Below the pieces are notes generated by a model. It was not told the origin of the DNA. It saw only the letters and a program-made list of their open reading frames with translations, and did not search any database. 64,000 bases of DNA from Staphylococcus nepalensis (GTDB taxonomy: Bacteria > Bacillota > Bacilli > Staphylococcales > Staphylococcaceae): positions 123,283 to 187,282 of the forward strand of contig NZ_BMCF01000005.1 of NCBI RefSeq assembly GCF_014635045.1. Reading direction: 5' to 3'. Shown in pieces: positions 19,706-27,335 of the stretch (within the stretch, counting starts at the first letter, position 1; every line of letters begins with the position of its first letter). Position numbers and translations under genes: made by a program.

Positions 19706-19750
19706 ATTATATGATTTACAATACTATTTCAAAATAACAACGTTGTTATT
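19706..19750 (-). promoter_or_regulatory. glucuronate operon promoter with 18-bp LacI-type operator
   Basis: A perfect palindrome AATAACAACGTTGTTATT (19733-19750) with the central CG typical of LacI-family operators abuts a minus-strand -35 TTGAAA (19732-19727); -10 TATAAT lies at 19711-19706 (15-base spacer, short). On the plus strand the regulator gene has its own -10 TATAAT at 19788-19793. The palindrome is therefore placed to control the operon and perhaps the regulator itself. Confidence 0.75.
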
Positions 19751-19833
19751 ATCATACAAAAAAATATTGTAATGCTTATCTCTATGGTATAATTAATTCG
19801 AATTTAAATCAATCAATTTCAAGGAGAAATTTT

Positions 19834-20778
19834 ATGGCTGTAACTTTAAAAGACGTTGCTGAAGCCTGTGGAGTCAGTTATTCCACAGTTAGTAAAGCAC
19901 TTAAAAATTCTCATCTCGTTAAACCCAAAACAAAAAGCATGATTCAGCAAAAAGCACTCGAAATGAATTATATCCCTAATCATTCAGCAAGAGCACTCGT
20001 ATCTAAGAAAAGTGGCACAATTGGATTAATATGGCCTTCTGTTGATCGTGTAGCAGTTACTCATCTGATTTCAGAAATAAATCATGCGATTAAAGATTTA
20101 GGTTATGTCATGTTTGTTTCAATAGATGACGTTGCTGCAGCCTCAAAGAAATTTGTGGAATTCGGTTGTGATGGTATCGTCATTTTTGATGAGGGAGATG
20201 CTACAAATTTATCTCCAGAAATTTATAATAATGTGCCTGTGGTAGCTTATGGTGTTAATCGCGATATTCCTTATCCAATGATTAATGTAAATCATTCAGA
20301 AGCGATGATTATGGCAATTAAAGCACTCGTAAATCAAGGCGTAAATTCCATTGACTATATTGGTGATATACATACAAGCGATACACGTCAAATTGCTAAA
20401 AAAGAAACTATTACACAGTACTGTGAAAAACACCACATCGATTATCGTATCATTGATTCTACAAGCTTGAACGCTATCGAAACTGAATCTTCCGTTAAAC
20501 ATTTTTTACAGTATAACGATCTTGCTCAAGGTGTAATTTGTGGTAGTTATGACATCACAGTCGGAACCATTAATGCACTTGGTCCAAACGACCACCCTAT
20601 TTTGTATTCTTATGATAATATTCCACAAATTAAAAAATTAGATTATCCTGTCAATGCTATTGGGGTCCCAACGACAGAAATTGCACAGAGTATTGTAGAT
20701 ACTTTAGATAAAATAATCAAAAACGAAGAGACTCAATCAACTTACCATCTTCATCCCAAAATTCAAAAAAACATATAG
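19834..20778 (+). CDS. LacI-family regulator of glucuronate catabolism (KdgR-like)
   Basis: A 314-residue LacI/GalR regulator. The N-terminal headpiece TLKDVAEACGVSYSTVSKAL is the helix-turn-helix, followed by the hinge helix HSARALVSKK and a periplasmic-binding-protein fold that should bind a pathway intermediate (KDG or KDPG in KdgR of Bacillus). It is divergent from the operon with the 18-bp palindrome between them, the usual layout of a local repressor. ATG with AAGGAG eight bases upstream. Effector identity is inference. Confidence 0.88.
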   Translation: MAVTLKDVAEACGVSYSTVSKALKNSHLVKPKTKSMIQQKALEMNYIPNHSARALVSKKSGTIGLIWPSVDRVAVTHLISEINHAIKDLGYVMFVSIDDVAAASKKFVEFGCDGIVIFDEGDATNLSPEIYNNVPVVAYGVNRDIPYPMINVNHSEAMIMAIKALVNQGVNSIDYIGDIHTSDTRQIAKKETITQYCEKHHIDYRIIDSTSLNAIETESSVKHFLQYNDLAQGVICGSYDITVGTINALGPNDHPILYSYDNIPQIKKLDYPVNAIGVPTTEIAQSIVDTLDKIIKNEETQSTYHLHPKIQKNI

Positions 20779-20786
20779 ACATAAAT

Positions 20787-20818
20787 ATGCCCAAACCTTA
20801 GTATTGCGGTTTGGGCAT
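20787..20818 (+). terminator. rho-independent terminator of the LacI-family gene
   Basis: Perfect 11-bp arms ATGCCCAAACC / GGTTTGGGCAT with a 10-base loop, 9 bases after the stop, followed by GTTTATG. Confidence 0.8.
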
Positions 20819-21198
20819 GTTTATGTGTTTGATTGATGTTTGACAAGAGGGCTACTTTTTATCATTAACCTACTTGATATAGAAGATAAGCTTAATGTAT
20901 AAATATAGATACTCAATATATTATAATAAGAATAGGGAGTTCTTATTTAAGTGAATGAATGGGGAGAATTATGTTATTCTAGATAAATTTATTATGAGTT
21001 CTGAATTATGAAACGCAATTATGCTCGCTACTTTGGCGTTAGGGATTATCATTAACATATTAACTTTTTCTCTTCTATCAATTAATAATAACCAGTACGC
21101 ATAACCCTCTATACATCTATTATATTACGCATATCGTCATGATTAAAATACATAGTTGGAATATATCGTATTCTACCACGGAATACATTTTAACTATA
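20819..21198. other. intergenic region without a clear gene
   Basis: About 380 AT-rich bases between the convergent lacI-type and lysR-type genes. The only coding hint is a 27-codon hydrophobic frame at 21021-21104 (plus strand) without a Shine-Dalgarno. Confidence 0.6.
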
Positions 21199-21224
21199 AT
21201 GCGTTCAAGTTTTATTAACGCATT
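21199..21224 (-). terminator. hairpin directly after the lysR-type stop
   Basis: Arms AATGCGTT / AACGCATT (8 bp, 10-base loop) start at the base after the stop on the minus strand. There is no clean T-run, so this is a weak terminator candidate. Confidence 0.45.
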
Positions 21225-22100
21225 TTATTTTGTTTCTTTTAAAAAATTAATCCATTCATGCGTTACATAATTCATATAACTATCTTTTTTCCAAATAACA
21301 CCTAAATTCCATGACACATCAGCGCCCTTAATGTCTAAGCCTACAACATCATCATTCAAAATATTTACAATACTTTCTGGTAATATACTGACACCGATAC
21401 CATCACGAATCATATTTTCAATAAATGTAATTTGTGACATTTTCGCTACTGTTTTAGGATGAAATCCAACTTTTCTGCAGCTTTCAATAATTTGATCCTT
21501 TAAATAGTAGTCATCATGAAACATAATAAAACGTTCATTTTTTAAATCACCTAAGTAGACCGATGATTGTTTGGCAATTTCAGACTGCTTATCTACTACT
21601 AATAATAATTTTTCATTGTATAAAGGGACAGCGTGATAAACATCATCATCTACGGGTAACGTTGTGATACCTACGTCAATCTCATCATTATTTAAATATA
21701 ATTCAACTGCTTTACCGCCCCCTTCAATGACTTCATAAGTCACATTGGGGTATTTATTATGAAATTGATTCAAGCTTTCTGTAAAAAGCCTTACATTCAT
21801 AATCGCTGATATCCCAACTCTAATATGACCTCTTTCTAAATTTGTTACATCTCCCATTTCTAAAGATAAATCATCTAAGACGGCTAATGCTTCTACACAT
21901 TTATCATAAAATATTTGGCCGATATCCGTTAAAATAATGTGTTTTTTTCTTCTATCAAACAAGGTAATGTTGAATTCATTTTCAATACTTTTAATATTTT
22001 TACTGATTGTAGATTGCGCAATATATAAATGTTCAGATGCTTGGGTCATCCCACCATTTTTCACAACTTCTACAAAATATTTCATTTGCTTAATTTCCAT
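21225..22100 (-). CDS. LysR-type transcriptional regulator
   Basis: A 291-residue LysR-family protein. The winged helix-turn-helix MKYFVEVVKNGGMTQASEHLYIAQSTISKNI covers residues 6-36, followed by the linker helix and a two-lobe effector domain. It lies 43 bases downstream of the beta-lactamase gene on the same strand. That differs from AmpR-type control, where the regulator is divergent. It may regulate the beta-lactamase or simply be read through from it. No effector can be named. Confidence 0.88.
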   Translation of the reverse strand: MEIKQMKYFVEVVKNGGMTQASEHLYIAQSTISKNIKSIENEFNITLFDRRKKHIILTDIGQIFYDKCVEALAVLDDLSLEMGDVTNLERGHIRVGISAIMNVRLFTESLNQFHNKYPNVTYEVIEGGGKAVELYLNNDEIDVGITTLPVDDDVYHAVPLYNEKLLLVVDKQSEIAKQSSVYLGDLKNERFIMFHDDYYLKDQIIESCRKVGFHPKTVAKMSQITFIENMIRDGIGVSILPESIVNILNDDVVGLDIKGADVSWNLGVIWKKDSYMNYVTHEWINFLKETK

Positions 22101-22143
22101 TTTTAACCCCTCTGAATCGCTCTATAATCGTTTGCATACGTAA

Positions 22144-22992
22144 TTATTTCAAAGCTTCCATTGCTGTTTTTGTTGCCATTTGAATCACTTTATCATTAGG
22201 TTTTGCATCTTTGCCATCTTTTTTCGTATAAATAGCAAGCACAATCGGCTCTTTTTGGTTTTTAGGATATATAAAAGCCAAATCATTGCGCGTACCATAA
22301 GTTAAACCTTGACCACTTTTGTCACCTACTACGGCTTGTTTAGATACACCAGCCTTAATTAAAGTATCGCCCGTTTCATTATGAATCATCACATTTTTTA
22401 ATAAATTACGATTAGCTTTACTCATATCTTCATTCGTTAAAATGTGTTTTAATGTCATTGCCGCAGCTTTAGGCGTTGTAGTATCTGCAGTACTTGTTGG
22501 ATCATATAAATTTAATTCGGGTTCTAATCTTTGCGGATTTGATATATTATCTTCGAGTTGTTTTAATTCTTCATGAAAACCCTTGATGCCACCAATTTCA
22601 TTAATAATTTTATTATTAGCTGTATTATCACTTTGTAGCATAGATGCTTGGATTAATGCTTTTAAAGTCATCTGACTACCTACATATTTTTCAGTTACAG
22701 GTGAGTTTGCTACAATATCATCTTTCTTTATATCTATTTTTTTATTTAGTGTTGAGGTAGCAGTGTTTTGTAATAATATCCCGCTGGCGATTGCTTTATA
22801 TGTAGATGCAAATGCAAATCGTTCATCTGAGCGATGTTGTATGTGTTTGCCATTAGCTGTATTTACACCATAGACCCCTACGATTGTATCATTGTCTTGT
22901 TCAATTTGCTCAAATGTCTTTGCTGAAGCAGTATTCCCCGTTAAAATGAGCAACATAAACCCAACCAATATACTTAAACATAATTTCATCAT
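22144..22992 (-). CDS. class A beta-lactamase
   Basis: A 282-residue secreted serine beta-lactamase. Visible motifs: S63-T-Y-K66 (nucleophile), S121-D-N123, E157-P-E-L-N161 (general-base glutamate) and K225-S-G227. It resembles staphylococcal BlaZ along its length, including GVYGVNT, LKALIQASM and TRNDLAF(I)YP, but is clearly divergent. The leader ends in TASA before KTFEQ, a type I signal peptidase site. BlaZ instead has a lipobox cysteine, so this enzyme is probably released. No blaI or blaR1 gene is in the window. Confidence 0.93.
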   Translation of the reverse strand: MMKLCLSILVGFMLLILTGNTASAKTFEQIEQDNDTIVGVYGVNTANGKHIQHRSDERFAFASTYKAIASGILLQNTATSTLNKKIDIKKDDIVANSPVTEKYVGSQMTLKALIQASMLQSDNTANNKIINEIGGIKGFHEELKQLEDNISNPQRLEPELNLYDPTSTADTTTPKAAAMTLKHILTNEDMSKANRNLLKNVMIHNETGDTLIKAGVSKQAVVGDKSGQGLTYGTRNDLAFIYPKNQKEPIVLAIYTKKDGKDAKPNDKVIQMATKTAMEALK

Positions 22993-23045
22993 TTTTTATT
23001 CTCCCCTTTTCCTATATATGATTGCTATGTCTTTACTTAAGTTTA

Positions 23046-23074
23046 ACTATAATCATAAATATTATAAAATACAA
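23046..23074 (-). promoter_or_regulatory. beta-lactamase promoter with LysR-type dyad
   Basis: On the minus strand -35 TTGTAT (23074-23069) and -10 TATAGT (23051-23046) are 17 bases apart. A dyad TATAAT-N7-ATTATA (23048-23066), containing T-N11-A as in LysR sites, overlaps it. Since the region is AT-rich, the dyad could be chance. No BlaI-type TACA/TGTA operator is seen. Confidence 0.45.
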
Positions 23075-23249
23075 TTATCTTATAAAAGGAACTCATAAAA
23101 CGTACAAATGGAGATAGATTAGTAATCTACCACGTCTATTTAATTTTTCTATTAAAGTCATTATAAGCGCCTTTTAATAAGATCCGCCTAAAATTCAAAG
23201 CACTTCATGCACATGTGTTTTTCAATCCATCGTCCTTATCATATTTAAA

Positions 23250-23275
23250 GCTGGGACATGTATACATGCCCCAGC
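23250..23275. repeat. small GC-rich palindrome of the staphylococcal intergenic type
   Basis: GCTGGG / CCCAGC arms enclose CATGTA/TACATG, a nearly perfect hairpin. It sits in the 402-base gap between the bla promoter and the isaB-like gene. No gene is seen in that gap. Confidence 0.5.
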
Positions 23276-23320
23276 CCCATATTGCTAACTGTATTGAGTC
23301 GTCTGAGTTCGATTGACTCA

Positions 23321-23378
23321 TAAAACGTCTTGTTGATAACAATAATTAGACACTATTATCAAAACACGTCACGTTTTA
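23321..23378 (-). terminator. stem-loop downstream of the isaB-like gene
   Basis: Two nested arms: TAAAACGT / ACGTTTTA outside and TTGATAA / TTATCAA inside, starting 17 bases after the stop on the minus strand. The position suggests a 3'-end structure; the T-run is weak. Confidence 0.5.
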
Positions 23379-23394
23379 TAAATACCAGTTACAG

Positions 23395-23979
23395 TTATTG
23401 ACCAATTGTCATTTCCATTAAGTTATCGTTTTGATCAAAGAAAGCAGTATAAGAGCCATTATTAGTATCATAAGTTACAAATGTGCCATCGCCGTTACCT
23501 AATTTACCTTCTTCAGTTATTTCGTTAGATGTATGTGCTTTTTTAAAAGTATCTTTAGAAACTGAGTCAGGTTTAGTAAAGAAAGTGATTTGTACTACTT
23601 CATTTGCGCTATTAAATTCTACTGTCGTATCATAAACTTTCTTGTTATGATCAAACTCTTCTTTGGCTCCTGTATCAACTTTATAACCATTGATTGAGAC
23701 GTTATCATATTTCAAAGCACGTACAAAGTTATAATCTTGAGTGAATGAAGGATCATATGTGGTATAACCTTCATAATTGTACCATGGTGTTTCGGCTTTT
23801 AAATTAACGTCACTTTCACTGCTGGCACCACTTGCGCCACCTTCACCGTGACCCCATTTTTGAACCTGTTCTGCTGCTTGCACGTTCGGACTACTCGTGG
23901 CAACATATGCTGCTGAAGAACCTAAGACAAGTGTGGATACAACGACTGTTGACGAAAGTATCTTTACTACTTTATACAT
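23395..23979 (-). CDS. IsaB-family secreted protein
   Basis: A 194-residue secreted protein. Residues 1-35 form a signal peptide ending VQA-AEQ. The segment from about 67, WYNYEGYTTYDPSF then NFVRALKYDNVSINGYKVD, and the C-terminal FFDQNDNLMEMTIG align in my reading with immunodominant staphylococcal antigen B, a surface/secreted protein reported to bind nucleic acid. Between signal peptide and domain is an extra Gly/Ser-rich stretch (about residues 40-60) absent from S. aureus IsaB. ATG with AGGAGG upstream; single gene. Confidence 0.82.
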   Translation of the reverse strand: MYKVVKILSSTVVVSTLVLGSSAAYVATSSPNVQAAEQVQKWGHGEGGASGASSESDVNLKAETPWYNYEGYTTYDPSFTQDYNFVRALKYDNVSINGYKVDTGAKEEFDHNKKVYDTTVEFNSANEVVQITFFTKPDSVSKDTFKKAHTSNEITEEGKLGNGDGTFVTYDTNNGSYTAFFDQNDNLMEMTIGQ

Positions 23980-24287
23980 AATTAATTCCTCCTTATTCGT
24001 AGTCTCTCAAATGCAAAGTGTAATTATTCACCTTAATCATACACCTATCATTTATATTTGCAAGCAAAAAATACCCTCTATTTCTTATATACTTAAACAA
24101 CCCTTTAGAAAGCGTTTTAATGTAATGGAGATTGTTTTGTTTTAGAATTAAATTTATGATTAAAAATATTTCAATTAGTGGAATTCATTGTAGGCATTTG
24201 TGGTTTAATTATGGTGTTGATATTAAATATGTTACTAGGCCTATTTTAACTACAGCATTTCAAACAATTCCTATATAGTTAAGGCGA
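23980..24287. other. intergenic region before the ydhR-like gene
   Basis: About 310 AT-rich bases between divergent genes. At about 24107-24120, AGAAAGCGTTTTAA resembles a catabolite-response (cre) element with two mismatches, upstream of the isaB-like gene. No gene seen. Confidence 0.4.
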
Positions 24288-24322
24288 AACTTTACTGATA
24301 TGCTACTTAATCTGGTAAAGTT
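24288..24322 (+). promoter_or_regulatory. inverted repeat upstream of the ydhR-like gene
   Basis: Perfect 8-bp arms AACTTTAC and GTAAAGTT separated by 19 bases, ending 34 bases before the ATG. Spacing fits a dimeric repressor site; no regulator gene is adjacent. Confidence 0.4.
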
Positions 24323-24356
24323 ACATAAATAAGTATTTTAGAAAGGATGATTTATA

Positions 24357-24662
24357 ATGCGTTATATTTTACAAGTTGATTTTCCTATTGATGGCCCTTT
24401 TGGAGAAGAGATGGCAACCCAATTCTCTGATTTAGCAAAGTCTATTAACAAAGAACCAGGATTTTTATGGAAAATATGGACTGAAAATGAGGCAACCAAA
24501 GAAGCTGGCGGCATATATGCATTTGATAGTTACGAAAATGCAGAAAACTACTTAAACATGCATAATGAACGTCTTAAATCTATGGGTGTGCCAAACGTAA
24601 ATGCAAAAATTCTAGCTACCAATGATACGCTCACTCAAATAACGCATGGTCGCTTAGATTAA
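24357..24662 (+). CDS. YdhR-like putative monooxygenase (dimeric alpha/beta barrel)
   Basis: A 101-residue protein matching the YdhR family: YILQVDFPIDGPFGEEM at the start, KEPGFLWKIWTENEATKEAGGIYAFDSYENAENYL in the middle and VNAKILATNDTLTQITHG at the end. The family folds as a ferredoxin-like dimeric barrel and is called a mono-oxygenase by structural similarity, but its reaction is not established. ATG with AAAGGATG upstream. A convergent terminator at 24684-24729 closes it. Confidence 0.85.
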   Translation: MRYILQVDFPIDGPFGEEMATQFSDLAKSINKEPGFLWKIWTENEATKEAGGIYAFDSYENAENYLNMHNERLKSMGVPNVNAKILATNDTLTQITHGRLD

Positions 24663-24683
24663 ATCAATGAATCTATATAATCA

Positions 24684-24729
24684 AATAAGCCTTTCATATC
24701 AATCAATATTTTGATATGGAAGGCTTATT
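24684..24729. terminator. bidirectional terminator between ydhR-like and esterase genes
   Basis: Long imperfect stem AATAAGCCTT...AAGGCTTATT with inner CATATCA/TGATATG. It lies 22 bases after the ydhR-like stop and 57 bases after the convergent esterase stop. A/T-rich tails are present on both sides. Confidence 0.8.
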
Positions 24730-24785
24730 ATATTTATATCTTGACTATCCAATTTTGATAATTAAAATATTTTCCAACGGTATTT

Positions 24786-25625
24786 CTAATATAGTTGCGC
24801 CATTTCTTTTAAGAAATCTTGATACGTAATTTTATTTTGAGATAGACGCGCAACAAGCATATATATCTTCTCATTTTGAGTAAATTCATTTTTGTACAAA
24901 TATGATTCTTTTTCTGCCTCATTTGCTAAAGGGTGTTGGATGTTTCCCCTTTTTGAAAAAGCTTCGTAATAACGCAAACCAAACAAGCGTTGAGAATAAC
25001 CATCAATATGAATGCCATCTGGATTTGCTGTTAACCCTTCCGCTGTGACATAAAAACATTGTGCATTTTTATTGGCTACACTTTTAATGATTTCGTTAAT
25101 TTCTTGATATTCTGTTGCACTCGCACCAAACCCATCTTGTCCTAAAAATTCTCCTAATAAGCCCATCACAAAAGTAAGTTGCGGTTTATGAAGTGCTTCT
25201 CTAAAATACGTAATTAAATGCATTAATTTCGATTCATATGTTTGAAATTGCTTATTTTGGCTATCACTTTCCCCTTGATGCCATAACACACCCATCAGGT
25301 CAGATGTTTCCATTGCGAATCGGGCTTCACTTAACGCATGACGTGTCAATGCGCCATTATCTTCCCAATCATCAATAGAAGTACCTCCATCTGCACATGG
25401 GATTAAACCAATAGTTTCATTGGGATGATTATCTAACCACATCTTTGCAAAAGATGCAGCCGGTCCTATACCAGCAACAGAACGGTCGCTATGTATTGGT
25501 TCCTCCATCATCTGCCATCTACCATTTCTTAATACAAAAATACGCTCATCTATAATAGGCTTCACACTATTTAAAAAACCACGACCTGCCATATTTGATT
25601 GCCCAATAAGTAAAATTGATTTCAT
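24786..25625 (-). CDS. SASA-domain (sialate O-acetylesterase-type) esterase
   Basis: A 279-residue SGNH-type esterase of the SASA/DUF303 family (carbohydrate esterase family 6). Block I is LLIGQSNMAGRG (nucleophile Ser9), GIGPAASFA and CADGGTSIDDW in the middle, WHQGESDS, and the C-terminal PDGIHIDGYSQRLFG with the Asp/His pair. It should remove O-acetyl groups from a sugar or glycan. No signal peptide is seen, so it probably acts inside the cell. Monocistronic by position. Substrate unknown. Confidence 0.85.
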   Translation of the reverse strand: MKSILLIGQSNMAGRGFLNSVKPIIDERIFVLRNGRWQMMEEPIHSDRSVAGIGPAASFAKMWLDNHPNETIGLIPCADGGTSIDDWEDNGALTRHALSEARFAMETSDLMGVLWHQGESDSQNKQFQTYESKLMHLITYFREALHKPQLTFVMGLLGEFLGQDGFGASATEYQEINEIIKSVANKNAQCFYVTAEGLTANPDGIHIDGYSQRLFGLRYYEAFSKRGNIQHPLANEAEKESYLYKNEFTQNEKIYMLVARLSQNKITYQDFLKEMAQLY

Positions 25626-25904
25626 AACTCATTTCCTTTCAAATTCCAACTTTTTATTATTTTAACATTTAATAACAAATACCGTTATTCTATACACATG
25701 CATTAAAAATTTAAAACTATTACCGCATTGCTTATTCTATAGTTAAACTTACTCTCTTTAGTTTTTTATTTTCTTTATTTATTTTCAAAATTTATACGGT
25801 ACGATACTTTATATAAATAAATTATAAAAATGGAAATATATAAACTTTACTTTTTACTCTAATTATCATATCATGGAATGGATTTTTGAGAGGAGTTTGT
25901 TATT

Positions 25905-26972
25905 TTGGAGAGGAAGATAGAGCTCACATATGCTAGGGCGATTTTTTGTATTACTATAGCTATCGTTCATTGTTTAACTGGTTTAGTCAATGACCCTCAT
26001 ATTACATCATTTGAAAAAATAAGTTTTAGTTTTGTGCAAGTTATTTTACTATTCGCAACACCATGCTTTATTATTTTGTCGGAAATTTTGTTAGGTATGC
26101 GATATTCAAATAGCATCCCTAAAAACTTTTTACTAAAACGAATGAAGTTTATTTTAATTCCATATGTTTTATTCGGTTTATTCGTTACGTTTAAATTATT
26201 TTTAGGTGACGGCTCAAATAAATCATTTTTAGACATTTTTATAAGCATTGTTATAAAAGGTAATTTTTTTGGGTGGTTTGTAATTGTTATTTTCCAGTTT
26301 TATATATTACATCGCTTATTCTATAAATTATTAAGCAAAGCCAATCCAGCCTTTGTACTTATTACAACTTTTATAATTAGTTTTGCACATTCTTATTTAA
26401 TGTATTATAGTACGTCGTATCTTGAGTTTTGGGGTTTTTACCCTTTGTTTAACAGAACTATTATTTTATATTGGTTATTTTATTTTATAGTTGGGTTCTA
26501 TTTCGGAAAATATTACGACACCGTAATTCAATTTTTAAAACGTCATTTAATTTGGCTTATTTTAATCTGGATTTTAGCTATTTTATATATGGCATTTAAT
26601 TTCTTTTATTTAGGTGTATATTTAAATGAATCCAATCGGTTTGACTTAGTCTTATTTTCTGCAGTTAGTTTTGTGTTTATCGTATATTTTTCAAAACTAT
26701 TGGCTAAATTTAATTTAGTGTTTATCTTTTTGATTAGTGAAATTTCCTTTTTCATTTACTTATCACATCAAATTATTGTAGATGCTATTTCTAGGTCACT
26801 GGCATCATTTGTCACATTGCCAATACCATTTTTAATAATAAATACTATTTTCACACTTGGTTTTTGTATTGGTTTAGCTGTTATTTTATCATTTATACCT
26901 TATGTGAGAATGATTGTAGGGAGAAACACATTACATCCTATGGTTATTAATAATTATAAACATCATAGTTAG
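25905..26972 (+). CDS. IcaC-like membrane acyltransferase (acyltransferase family 3)
   Basis: A 355-residue membrane protein with about ten helices. It begins ELTYARAIFCITIAIVHCLTGL, carrying the Arg and His of the acyltransferase-3 family, followed by FATPCFIILSEILL, RMKFILIPYVLFGLF and YLSHQIIVDAI. These align in my reading with S. aureus IcaC, which modifies or exports poly-N-acetylglucosamine. No icaA, icaD or icaB is nearby, so it may O-acylate another surface glycan. TTG start with GAGAGGAG upstream. Terminator at 26984. Confidence 0.8.
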   Translation: MERKIELTYARAIFCITIAIVHCLTGLVNDPHITSFEKISFSFVQVILLFATPCFIILSEILLGMRYSNSIPKNFLLKRMKFILIPYVLFGLFVTFKLFLGDGSNKSFLDIFISIVIKGNFFGWFVIVIFQFYILHRLFYKLLSKANPAFVLITTFIISFAHSYLMYYSTSYLEFWGFYPLFNRTIILYWLFYFIVGFYFGKYYDTVIQFLKRHLIWLILIWILAILYMAFNFFYLGVYLNESNRFDLVLFSAVSFVFIVYFSKLLAKFNLVFIFLISEISFFIYLSHQIIVDAISRSLASFVTLPIPFLIINTIFTLGFCIGLAVILSFIPYVRMIVGRNTLHPMVINNYKHHS

Positions 26973-26983
26973 TCATATTAAAA

Positions 26984-27012
26984 ATGCTGAGACATTCAAA
27001 ATGTCTCAGCAT
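26984..27012 (+). terminator. rho-independent terminator of the icaC-like gene
   Basis: Perfect 13-bp arms ATGCTGAGACATT / AATGTCTCAGCAT with a 3-base loop, 11 bases after the stop. A short pyrimidine tail CTTCT follows. Confidence 0.8.
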
Positions 27013-27121
27013 CTTCTATAATATTAATCATAGATGATTAGAATGAAAATAGCCTTAATATCAATCAATTAAAATGTTGTTTTTTTAAAGAGCCATTTTT
27101 CATTGATGAAGGAGTATATCA

Positions 27122-27298
27122 TTCTTATACAAGAATAAGCATCTTAGTTCTTGTAATCATGTCGCATTTGTAGTTCTTATACATGAACCTTAGCTTATGT
27201 AGTCCACTTAAACTCCGTCATTTTTACATAAATTTCTAATTCTTGTACGCTTTTTACTTAGCCATCTTGCCTTCTTGTTTACGTAACAAAATCACTTA
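27122..27298. repeat. degenerate direct repeats with TTCTTRTA core
   Basis: TTCTTATACAAG (27122), TTCTTGTAATCATG (27148) and TTCTTATACATG (27174) are spaced exactly 26 bases apart, and the second and third end with TTGTAG / TATGTAG. Further cores lie at 27240 (TTCTTGTACG) and 27272 (TTCTTGTTTACG). Two cores are near-palindromic (TTCTTRTACAWGAA). The spacing is not a multiple of three and no frame is open, so it is non-coding. It fills the 363-base gap downstream of the TagF-GT4 gene. Confidence 0.5.
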
Positions 27299-27335
27299 AA
27301 AAAATGTGATCCTTGTCTTGGTTTCTTATTTCAAT

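Noticed and set aside
23046..23074. BlaI operator in the beta-lactamase promoter
   Set aside because: No TACA/TGTA dyad of the BlaI/MecI kind is present.
27122..27298. CRISPR-like array
   Set aside because: The repeats are too short and degenerate, spacers are not defined, and no cas genes are near.
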